Positions 1 to 6,306 of a stretch of DNA of 6,982 bases are shown piece by piece. The stretch comes from Bacteroidia bacterium (lineage in GTDB: Bacteria > Bacteroidota > Bacteroidia > Bacteroidales > VadinHA17), in assembly GCA_026391515.1 (NCBI GenBank), contig JAPLEC010000154.1:1-6982 (forward strand). Direction: 5' to 3'. A program made the position numbers and the translations under genes. The notes under the pieces were generated by a model. It had not been told where the DNA came from and ran no database searches. It saw nothing but the letters and a program-made list of their open reading frames with translations. The first letter of the stretch is position 1. Each line of letters opens with the position of its first letter.

Positions 1-1
1 C

Positions 2-910
2 ATTCCTCCTGAAAGCTTTATTCCCGGAGTTATCCACAACATAAACGAAGCTTTGATTATTAAAGTCATGCTGAATTGCTTCAACAGGTATTGCCAGAAT
101 CTCTTTCTTATTTTCTGATGCGATTGTTACTTCAGCGATCATTCCCGGACGTATCATCATTTTCGGATTATCAATTTCAATCTTTACCGAAAAGGATCTC
201 GATGCCGGATCAGCTGCAGAGCCTACCTCAGTAATTTTTCCTGCATAAGTTTCACCAAGTGAAGAGACAAGGACATTTGCTTTTTGTCCTATTTTAATGT
301 TATGAAGTTCATTTTCCGGGATATATGCATTGACTTTTATTTTACGTATATCTGAAACAACAAAAAGCGGGATACCCACCCCTGTAATTTCACCAACTTC
401 ACCCAGCTTTTTAAGCAATATTCCTTCGATAGGGGAATACAATTTTGTGTCGGATAAATTTTTTGTATAAAGCTTTTGTTGTGCTTTGGCCTGTTGCAGG
501 CCATAATTTATTTTTGCAAAATCGCTCTCGCTCAAACTGTTATTGTCGTGCATTGATTTCAGGCGATTATACTCGTCCTCGACCTGGTTTACCTGGATGT
601 CGGCAAGCTCTTTTGCAATAGCATAACTTGTCGGGTCGAGACTTGACAGCAGCTCTCCCTTTGAAATCAGCTGGCCTTCATTTGCAGCAATGTAGTCTAT
701 CTTACCTGCGACCATAAAACCCAGCCGGACTGTTTTATAACCTTCAATATTCCCGCTGATTGAAATCTCAATTCCTGAGTTGATTTTTGCAACCGTGCTA
801 GTGACCACCTGAATAGCAGGAGTAGCAGCTTCCGGGCTGCCTTTTTTTGTCTGGCATCCTGTTAGAAGTAAGATTATCAGCACAATGATAGAAATGGATT
901 TATTTGTCAT
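2..910 (-). CDS. RND efflux periplasmic adaptor subunit (HlyD/MFP family), lipoprotein, C-terminus cut by window edge
   Basis: The open frame begins at ATG 910-908 and gives 303 residues before running off the left edge; adaptors of this type usually have about 350-370, so roughly 50-60 are missing. Residues 1-19 form a lipoprotein signal peptide with lipobox LTGC (Cys19). Next come a membrane-proximal strand, the first half of a biotinyl/lipoyl-like domain (GKIDYIAANEGQLISKGELL, about 69-88, then LD), a short alpha-helical hairpin (about 93-150), the second lipoyl half (YSPIEGILLKKLGEVGEI, about 158-175), and a beta-barrel domain with the hallmarks SRSFSVK (237-243) and RPGM (254-257). Family role: a lipid-anchored periplasmic protein bridging an inner-membrane RND pump to a TolC-like outer-membrane channel. 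The pump gene probably follows downstream, outside the window. The substrate cannot be read from the adaptor. No Shine-Dalgarno is seen before the start; the upstream stretch is A-rich, as is usual in Bacteroidota. Confidence 0.9.
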   Translation of the reverse strand, partial: MTNKSISIIVLIILLLTGCQTKKGSPEAATPAIQVVTSTVAKINSGIEISISGNIEGYKTVRLGFMVAGKIDYIAANEGQLISKGELLSSLDPTSYAIAKELADIQVNQVEDEYNRLKSMHDNNSLSESDFAKINYGLQQAKAQQKLYTKNLSDTKLYSPIEGILLKKLGEVGEITGVGIPLFVVSDIRKIKVNAYIPENELHNIKIGQKANVLVSSLGETYAGKITEVGSAADPASRSFSVKIEIDNPKMMIRPGMIAEVTIASENKKEILAIPVEAIQHDFNNQSFVYVVDNSGNKAFRRN

Positions 911-958
911 TTCAGCTTATTTTACATTTTTCCCAGGTGCTAATTTCGGAAATTTGTG

Positions 959-989
959 ATATAAAATTTAATGTTTTTAAAAATGTCAA
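959..989 (-). promoter_or_regulatory. possible promoter of the efflux adaptor gene
   Basis: On the minus strand TTGACA (989-984) is followed after 17-19 nt by AT-rich hexamers (TTTTAT at 966-961 or TTATAT at 964-959), about 50 nt before the adaptor start codon. The TTGACA begins only a few bases past the T-tract of the upstream gene's terminator, a logical place for a new transcription unit. It does not match the Bacteroidota TAnnTTTG box, and in such AT-rich sequence a chance match is quite possible. Confidence 0.25.
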
Positions 990-994
990 TAAAT

Positions 995-1028
995 AAAAAA
1001 GGCTGATCACATCCGGACCAGCCTTTTT
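995..1028 (-). terminator. intrinsic terminator of the FadL-like gene
   Basis: There is a perfect 10-bp inverted repeat: AAAAAGGCTG at 996-1005 pairs with CAGCCTTTTT at 1019-1028 across a 13-nt loop. Read on the minus strand, the GC-containing stem ends in a run of six T, followed by more AT-rich sequence. It starts about 20 nt past the stop codon of the FadL-like gene and ends that unit before the efflux adaptor gene. The repeat is symmetrical and also carries five T on the plus strand, but no plus-strand gene needs it. Confidence 0.9.
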
Positions 1029-1048
1029 ACATCTAAAAGATAATTATT

Positions 1049-2728
1049 CTAGAACCGGATATCCAATCCAAGGCCAATAATAAAAGTACTTTTCTTGTAG
1101 CTTTCGTTCGCAGGGATATACATGCCTGAAATTTCATGATAAAGGGTTTTTTCGTCCTTTACGTAATATGTATAACCTGCACCCAGGTTTATCTTGATTT
1201 TGTCATTGATTGAATATGCTCCCCCTGCACCCACAGAATGTGTAGCATTTGCATAGGTAAGGTCACTCTGGTATAGGCTGTTTACACCTTTGTTGGCATA
1301 AACATATCCGGCGCTTACAAGAAATTTATCTGAAATATTATACTCGAGTGCTCCATCTAATGCGTAACCGTTATGTTCTATGATGTATGTGTTATCAATG
1401 GGAAGTGATGGAGTTGATGATGTCCTGTCTATATCCCACTTGTGTCCGTAGTTAGCTGATTTATCAAAGTAGAAAGTACCTCCAAGAGCCATCTTAAGTT
1501 TTGAGGATAATCTATAATCAACACCAATTGTGAGCATTGCAGGCATGTCATTTCTTACTTTTTCACCATTAGGAAACTGGGTAATCGAATCACCAGTAAC
1601 AGAGAAACCGATCAACAAATCCTGTTTTGTATTGTTCGTCAGTTCAAGTTTTGTAGCCATTTCGTACTTGATAGCTATGTTGAGGTTTTCTGTAGGCGAA
1701 AGGTTAACGCTGAATATAGGGGTAATGCCATGTCCTTTTTGAACAACATCAGCAGTCTTATCGCTGGTCAGCCTTCCAGTCTGAGAAGCTTGAGTGATTT
1801 GTGGGATAATAAACGGTGTATAACCAGTAATTGTTCCACATACTGTGTTTAGATCATAACCATCAATTTGAGCCTGAGTCTTACCAATTTCCAGCAATCC
1901 TGCTTCAATACCTGCTCTTTGATCAGCTGTCAATATTGTAAAAGTTTCAGCCTGGGCTAAGGTGAGTGTTCCATAAAGAGGCAAGGCAGGTGCCAGAGCA
2001 GCTGGTACTCCTATAAAAGTGGTCAGGTCTGCTGCAGCCTTAAGTAAATAATCACTAATAGGTATTTGCAAACCAGCAACGTCTACAATTACGTTTTGAA
2101 GATGACCTGAATATGTGTTTTTGGCTGTAACATAACGTGCACCAACAGCAAATGATATATTGTCATCTAATTTGAATGATACGGTACCCTGGTATCCAAG
2201 AAATAATGAGGTTCCTTCGAACTTAATATCAACACTATATCCTTGAGCACCTCGCGAATACATAGCGGGAAAAAGGTCCGAGATACCCATTTCGAATGAT
2301 GGCAAACCTTTATCATAAGTTGCGCTGCCACCGCCGCCAACCGGCATAAATCCTAGTGAGAATGCAAACCTGTTAATTTTATAAACTGCATAAATTGAAG
2401 GAAATAAAGGTGCAAACACCTTACCTTTGTACAAGTGATTATTCAGGCCAAAATCACCGACCTGATCTCCAGTAATGTCCGGTCCTGCATATGAATTCTC
2501 AATTTCTCTGTTCTGCCAGATCATCTGGTTAGAAAGAGAAAAATGAAATCCATTCTCCAGTTTCATTAATCCTGCCGGATTATAGTAAACAGCATCAATT
2601 TCAACTGATGCGTTCCGGGATGGCATACGAACCCATGCGGCACTTTGGTTAGTATTGGTAACAAGCCCGCCGGCAAAAAGAGTACCGGTAAACAATGTTC
2701 CGGCAACAATAGTGAAGAATTTTCTCAT
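1049..2728 (-). CDS. FadL/OmpP1/TodX-family outer-membrane hydrophobic-compound transport protein
   Basis: This is a 559-residue protein with a Sec signal peptide (basic MRK, hydrophobic core, likely cleavage near FAGG at 18-21). The N-terminal plug-type region RMPSRNASVEIDAVYYNPAG (34-53) carries the NPA motif (50-52) typical of FadL relatives. The rest is alternating amphipathic beta-strands of an outer-membrane barrel, ending in the C-terminal aromatic signature IRF that the BAM machinery recognises. E. coli FadL has about 446 residues; much of the extra length is a non-barrel insert at about 208-330, rich in Ala, Leu and Thr, with helix-like stretches (226-291) and the only cysteine of the mature protein (Cys297). 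Family members form channels for passive, lateral uptake of fatty acids or aromatic hydrocarbons; the ligand here is unknown. The gene has its own promoter and terminator, so it looks monocistronic. The start is supported by the signal peptide directly after it. Confidence 0.92.
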   Translation of the reverse strand: MRKFFTIVAGTLFTGTLFAGGLVTNTNQSAAWVRMPSRNASVEIDAVYYNPAGLMKLENGFHFSLSNQMIWQNREIENSYAGPDITGDQVGDFGLNNHLYKGKVFAPLFPSIYAVYKINRFAFSLGFMPVGGGGSATYDKGLPSFEMGISDLFPAMYSRGAQGYSVDIKFEGTSLFLGYQGTVSFKLDDNISFAVGARYVTAKNTYSGHLQNVIVDVAGLQIPISDYLLKAAADLTTFIGVPAALAPALPLYGTLTLAQAETFTILTADQRAGIEAGLLEIGKTQAQIDGYDLNTVCGTITGYTPFIIPQITQASQTGRLTSDKTADVVQKGHGITPIFSVNLSPTENLNIAIKYEMATKLELTNNTKQDLLIGFSVTGDSITQFPNGEKVRNDMPAMLTIGVDYRLSSKLKMALGGTFYFDKSANYGHKWDIDRTSSTPSLPIDNTYIIEHNGYALDGALEYNISDKFLVSAGYVYANKGVNSLYQSDLTYANATHSVGAGGAYSINDKIKINLGAGYTYYVKDEKTLYHEISGMYIPANESYKKSTFIIGLGLDIRF

Positions 2729-2801
2729 AAGTTAGGTTTTAAGTTTAAAATTAACCGGGTATTCTGTAACTGTTAACAAAAGTCCCCTCTGGTTTAATTT
2801 G

Positions 2802-2834
2802 CAATTATACACTGTTTTTTGAAATATATGCAAA
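2802..2834 (-). promoter_or_regulatory. Bacteroidota-type promoter of the FadL-like gene
   Basis: On the minus strand a TTTG box (2834-2831) is followed after 21 nt by TATAATTG (2809-2802). This matches the Bacteroidota primary-sigma pattern TTTG / TAnnTTTG with one mismatch in the -7 box. Initiation would fall near 2795, giving a 5' untranslated leader of about 65 nt before the start codon at 2728. No ribosome binding site of the Shine-Dalgarno type is present in that leader (it ends in AACCTAACTT). Confidence 0.55.
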
Positions 2835-2913
2835 TAAAAACCTGGTCAAATGTAGAAAAATATTTAATAAATGACAATAAGTCTAAAATAATTTATTGAT
2901 AGTAAGTCAATTG

Positions 2914-2935
2914 GAAGACATTTTGAATGTCATTC
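2914..2935. repeat. small dyad, possible protein-binding site or hairpin
   Basis: GACATT (2917-2922) and AATGTC (2926-2931) form a perfect 6-bp inverted repeat around TTG. GAA (2914-2916) and TTC (2933-2935) extend it to 9 bp if the A at 2932 is bulged. It lies about 80 bp upstream of the -33 box of the FadL-like gene. There is no T-tract after it on the minus strand, so it is not a terminator for the hydrolase gene. An operator or simple AT-rich chance symmetry are both possible. Confidence 0.35.
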
Positions 2936-2978
2936 GAAAATCTTTTTTAGACCACAGGGTGAAATTTATACGAATAAA

Positions 2979-3066
2979 GGCATCAGGCATCAGGCGACAA
3001 GATCCTGGTTACAGGTGCTGGCTTCATTACCGGATACCAACACCTGTCGCCAGATGCCTGTAGCCC
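2979..3066. repeat. interrupted palindrome built of inward-facing 7-nt GG units
   Basis: The outer arms CAGGCATCAGGCGACA (2984-2999) and TGTCGCCAGATGCCTG (3045-3060) pair with one mismatch. The inner arms ACAGGTGCTGG (3011-3021) and CCAACACCTGT (3037-3047) also pair with one mismatch, sharing TGT with the outer arm, so the two stems compete slightly. Read inward on the plus strand, GG recurs every 7 nt at 2979, 2986, 2993, 3007 and 3014, with AG at 3000, then a 6-nt step to 3020. On the minus strand GG recurs at 3065, 3058, 3051 and 3044, then a 6-nt step to 3038, then 3031. The left side has two extra heptads (about 3000-3013) relative to the right. It starts 13 nt past the stop codon of the hydrolase gene and is followed on the minus strand by TTTATT, so it may help end that transcript. 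Confidence 0.75.
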
Positions 3067-3078
3067 GTCACCAATATT

Positions 3079-6000
3079 TTAAATCCCATTTAGCAGGGTG
3101 AATTCATCAAACATCCCGTAATCGATAATCTGATAGTCTTTACCTGCCGGATAGCTTTTGACATTTCGCCAGAGCCATGGAGAGACCAACCCTGGTGCCG
3201 GATTGTTAAAATGAGGGCCAAGTAGATTCTTAAGGCTGCCAATTACTTTTACTTCAATTATGTTATTTCCTGATTTTATGAGATCTGTAACATCTGACTG
3301 GTAGGGCGGAAATGCAATTACTGTTGCCGGGGTTCCATTAACAGTGACTTCTGCGATTGTACCTTTCCAATTATTCAGACTTACCAGATATTTCCCTTCA
3401 TGTTTTTCTATGTTAAATTCTTTGCTGTATGTAACACCCCAGGAATAGAATGGCATCCCCTGTTCTTTCCAGCTTCCAGCTGTTAATAATTTAACAGGAG
3501 CCTCAATATACCAGCCTTTTTCTGCAGGTCTGACTGAAAAATCTCCCAAAATATAAACAGGTTCAATTTCGGCATGTACTTTCATGGGAGAAATATTTAA
3601 AGATATTGTATTGTCTCCCTTCCTGACAAGTTTTCCGATGTTGAAAACGCCAAATTCCCTGTCGAGCCACCATTTGCCATCTTCAGGCTTCACTTCATTC
3701 CCGTTTACAGTAACACTCCATAAATATGGCCGTTCAACAACTGCCTTAAAGGTTGAATAATCGAAGCTTCCTTTTACATTGAAATGATAAGTAGCTGTAA
3801 ATCCGGTGTTTATACCAAATGTATCACGGTCAACAGTGCGGGTTTTAAACTGAACAGAAGTATTCCATGGATTGCCGTTTTTAAATCCGAAATACTTGAA
3901 TACCTTATCAGCTGCGTTAAAGTTATGCAGGTCTTTCGTAGTTTCGCCTCCTACCGTAAGATCACAAAATTCGATAGTCATAACATTATCAGGATCTTTC
4001 GTGATTATCATTGGAGAGGCAGCAATTACCGGGGTTAAATTCTCTGGCAGGCTCCTGGTCATATATATTTCCCCTTTCCCGTTTGGAATAAAAAGCATCA
4101 GGCTTCCGGCAGGAGGCATAGAGAATGACAGTGCAATTGTCTTTCCTTCATTAGCACATGGATAACCGTTTATTTCACCGGTTAGTGTATTAAGCTCAAT
4201 TACATCAGTCCCCAGAATCTTGACTGACCCAGTTACAGTGTTGATCAGGCTTGAGTTGGTCAGAAAAAGTAACTGTCCATCATTAAGAACTCTCCTTTGG
4301 TGATAGAGAGTTTCGCCTGAAACAGAAGAGAAGCTTAAATCAGGATTAGCGAAATATTGTGAAAATGTTACAGGTGTCAGATCTGTTAAAACATGAATTT
4401 TTTTAGCATTTTTTGAGAAGAAGCTGTTTAATTTCTTACTTGCCGATCCATCTATCATTGTCGGAACTGAGAATGCAATCAGGTTCCCTCCTTTGTCAAC
4501 AAATTTCTTAAGAAGTGTAAATGTTGGAAGATCAAGGTTCTCCATCATTGGCGGAAGGACAACAGTATAATAAGTGCACTTTCCCAGAATAAATTTCCTG
4601 TTCCTGACTGATCCCAAATCTTTTATCATGTTTTCTGATCCAAGATCGTATTCAACCTGATTCTTTTCAAGCTTTGTTATGAAGTTCTGGAATGTTTGTC
4701 CTATTTCTGCAGATTTTGGATTTGGCTTTACGTAAGAATCATACAACCAGCAAGTTGTGGTAGGTTCAATGATCAGTATATAGTTTTCTTGCTTCCCGGC
4801 TGAAAGCGCCATTGAAAGCCTTGCATAATGATCATTTATATATTTATAGTCTTTCCACCAGGGTTCGTGATACGTGAAAGTAAGCGGATAATCATATTTT
4901 CTAGCACCAGCGAGTGTGATATGCGACAGATGCTGGTTCATAAGATTGACACCAAGGACATATTCCCAGTCGCCCAGGCGTTTCATATCAGTGAATGTAA
5001 GTTCCCAGCCTCCTCCGCCGTAAGTTTCACTTAGCTTTCTTTGCCGTCCGGTTTGGTTTGCAGCACTTGCAAGTTCTTTGACCGATCTTACATTTCCAAA
5101 CTGAGCTCTGACTGAAGATTCATTAAACTGGTTGAAGAGCATATCTATTGCCGGAACCTGGTGCCATGCATACATAGCCATGTTATCTCCTCCCGGACGC
5201 ATATTCGGCCATTCGTGCTCCCAGTAATGACCTGTAAATTTCAGGTTGTTTTCTTCACAGAATTCGAACCATGGTTTAGCCCAGCGGTCGATAAAAAGTT
5301 GAAGGAGTGTCTGGGTGTAGTCGTGCCTTACTTTTTTCCAGTCACCGACTTCTTCGTACAGCGAAGGAATCTGAGTCCGCAGATCATAATGCCAGTTCTC
5401 ATCGAAAACTTCAAAAAGATCAGGAGTCCAGCGAATACCTCCGGGCGAATTAATCTGCGGTTCATCGGTAAAAGTACCGGGAACAGTCTGTCCGAATTCT
5501 GTACCTGTATATTTCTTATAACCTGTCATAGTAACTTCTATAAACTTCTGAGTAACATTGGGATAGAGAAGATCGACATATGAAAATCCACCGTACCAGT
5601 CGCTCTTACCGTTATATGTTTTAGAGAAGAGAATGTATTTACCGGTTTTCCCTTTCTCATCCTCACGAAATGCAGTAATATTCTGGTAGGTTCCTTCTTC
5701 TTCTTTCAGGCACAAATAATATTTATCCACAGTATCGGGAAGAGTTTCAAATCTTGTCATCTTCAATCCCTGACCCAGGTTATATGATTCAGGCATCCGG
5801 TCCGGAACATGTCCGCCGCCGAAACCGCTGGGGTATGAATTCTCGTCATAGATCCAGACTTTCATTCCAAGCTCTTTGCCTTTCTCAACGGTATACTTAA
5901 AGAGTTCAAACCACTCATCCGAAAGATATTCAGTCACCAGTCCGGGACGAGGATGAATGAACACCTGGCTGCTGCCGGACTTTTTAAAATCATTAAGGTA

Positions 6001-6204
6001 ATTGTCTATCTCTGTTTTTGTTATTTTGTAATTCCATACAAAAAATGGAGCCGTAGTGTATTCAGCTGAAGGGGCTTTAAATTCTTCTTTTAATGCATCG
6101 AAGTTGTTGATTTTTACTTCGTTGACACCTTCTTTTTTGCAGGAAGCAAAACTGATTAATGTAGCAAATACCATGATTGTTGATTTAAGGAGGGATGGTT
6201 TCAT
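3079..6204 (-). CDS. exported lipoprotein glycoside hydrolase, GH106-like (alpha-L-rhamnosidase-related)
   Basis: This 1041-residue protein starts with a lipoprotein signal peptide (hydrophobic 8-21, lipobox FASC with Cys22, then KKEG), so it should be anchored to a membrane and act in the periplasm or at the cell surface. The N-terminal half resembles a GH106-type TIM barrel: PFFVWN (53-58), FIHPRPGL (82-89), WIYDENSYPSGFGGG (117-131), TDEPQ (246-250), GHYWEHEW (325-332), SETYGGGGWE (392-401), and a GVNLMNQHLSH stretch (418-428). Glu248 and Glu393 are my best guesses for catalytic acids. Residues about 500-700 look like the Rossmann-like amidotransferase-fold domain of several large glycosidases (VVLPPMMENL, GGNLIAFSVP). 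Two beta-sandwich, galactose-binding-like regions follow (about 770-890 and 895-1035). GH106 enzymes remove alpha-L-rhamnose. The YDENSYPSG segment differs from the GTGWPFGGP-type segment I recall for canonical GH106, so the substrate is uncertain. An isomerase gene lies 102 bp upstream. Confidence 0.8.
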   Translation of the reverse strand: MKPSLLKSTIMVFATLISFASCKKEGVNEVKINNFDALKEEFKAPSAEYTTAPFFVWNYKITKTEIDNYLNDFKKSGSSQVFIHPRPGLVTEYLSDEWFELFKYTVEKGKELGMKVWIYDENSYPSGFGGGHVPDRMPESYNLGQGLKMTRFETLPDTVDKYYLCLKEEEGTYQNITAFREDEKGKTGKYILFSKTYNGKSDWYGGFSYVDLLYPNVTQKFIEVTMTGYKKYTGTEFGQTVPGTFTDEPQINSPGGIRWTPDLFEVFDENWHYDLRTQIPSLYEEVGDWKKVRHDYTQTLLQLFIDRWAKPWFEFCEENNLKFTGHYWEHEWPNMRPGGDNMAMYAWHQVPAIDMLFNQFNESSVRAQFGNVRSVKELASAANQTGRQRKLSETYGGGGWELTFTDMKRLGDWEYVLGVNLMNQHLSHITLAGARKYDYPLTFTYHEPWWKDYKYINDHYARLSMALSAGKQENYILIIEPTTTCWLYDSYVKPNPKSAEIGQTFQNFITKLEKNQVEYDLGSENMIKDLGSVRNRKFILGKCTYYTVVLPPMMENLDLPTFTLLKKFVDKGGNLIAFSVPTMIDGSASKKLNSFFSKNAKKIHVLTDLTPVTFSQYFANPDLSFSSVSGETLYHQRRVLNDGQLLFLTNSSLINTVTGSVKILGTDVIELNTLTGEINGYPCANEGKTIALSFSMPPAGSLMLFIPNGKGEIYMTRSLPENLTPVIAASPMIITKDPDNVMTIEFCDLTVGGETTKDLHNFNAADKVFKYFGFKNGNPWNTSVQFKTRTVDRDTFGINTGFTATYHFNVKGSFDYSTFKAVVERPYLWSVTVNGNEVKPEDGKWWLDREFGVFNIGKLVRKGDNTISLNISPMKVHAEIEPVYILGDFSVRPAEKGWYIEAPVKLLTAGSWKEQGMPFYSWGVTYSKEFNIEKHEGKYLVSLNNWKGTIAEVTVNGTPATVIAFPPYQSDVTDLIKSGNNIIEVKVIGSLKNLLGPHFNNPAPGLVSPWLWRNVKSYPAGKDYQIIDYGMFDEFTLLNGI

Positions 6205-6306
6205 AGTCGACGTTTAATTGTAAAACATAGGATAAATGAGTTCACACTATTGATGTGAATTTACAAATATTATTAAATATTGACTTAAAATTAAAGGAAT
6301 CGACGA
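6205..6306. other. 102-bp AT-rich gap between isomerase and glycoside hydrolase genes
   Basis: No terminator is recognisable after the isomerase stop codon, so read-through into the hydrolase gene is plausible. The gap contains an AT-only dyad (AATATT at 6266-6271 and 6276-6281) and the TTCACA/TGTGAA palindrome. On the minus strand AATATTTG (6271-6264) and TATGTTTT each match the Bacteroidota TAnnTTTG box with one mismatch, but neither has a convincing -33 TTTG at the right distance. No Shine-Dalgarno precedes the hydrolase start codon. Confidence 0.5.
6241..6259. promoter_or_regulatory. palindrome TTCACA-N7-TGTGAA, candidate operator
   Basis: TTCACA (6241-6246) and TGTGAA (6254-6259) are perfect inverted arms separated by 7 nt, 36 nt upstream of the hydrolase start codon. 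The size and spacing suit a dimeric regulator site, for example for a sugar-responsive repressor. The position would suit control of the hydrolase gene. The half-site order is the reverse of the CRP consensus (TGTGA-N6-TCACA), so CRP is not claimed. A single 6-bp palindrome can arise by chance. Confidence 0.35.

Larger units (their letters stand above)
2729..3078. other. 350-bp intergenic region between the glycoside hydrolase and FadL-like genes
   Basis: No gene is supported here. From the hydrolase side it holds the heptad palindrome (2979-3066), then about 140 bp of very AT-rich sequence with one small dyad (2914-2935), the promoter of the FadL-like gene (2802-2834), and its leader. The AT-rich block between 2835 and 2978 otherwise shows no open frame or RNA-like structure that I can defend. 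Confidence 0.7.

Noticed and set aside
1530..1742. 70-codon plus-strand open frame
   Set aside because: It is antisense within the FadL-like gene, whose barrel strands continue through this stretch without interruption.
2737..2750. TTTTAA-GT-TTAAAA dyad just upstream of the FadL-like start codon
   Set aside because: It has only A-T pairs with a 2-nt centre, too short to form a stable hairpin loop, and is expected by chance in such AT-rich leader sequence.
2984..3060. standard intrinsic terminator for the hydrolase gene
   Set aside because: The stem is long, with mismatches, an 11-nt unpaired insert, and only a short broken T-run (TTTATT) after it, so termination is possible but not the evident purpose.
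2979..3066. CRISPR array or tRNA-like structure in the intergenic repeat
   Set aside because: The units are 7 nt with no spacers and face inward on both strands, and no cloverleaf with anticodon arm can be drawn.
3784..5034. three plus-strand open frames of 68-97 codons (3784-4038, 3872-4165, 4828-5034)
   Set aside because: All are antisense to the hydrolase coding sequence, two of them overlap each other, and none has recognisable protein features; they are shadow frames.
5161..5583. 140-codon plus-strand open frame
   Set aside because: It lies wholly antisense inside the glycoside hydrolase gene, shows no domain, signal or compositional support, and the minus-strand protein is clearly real through this stretch.
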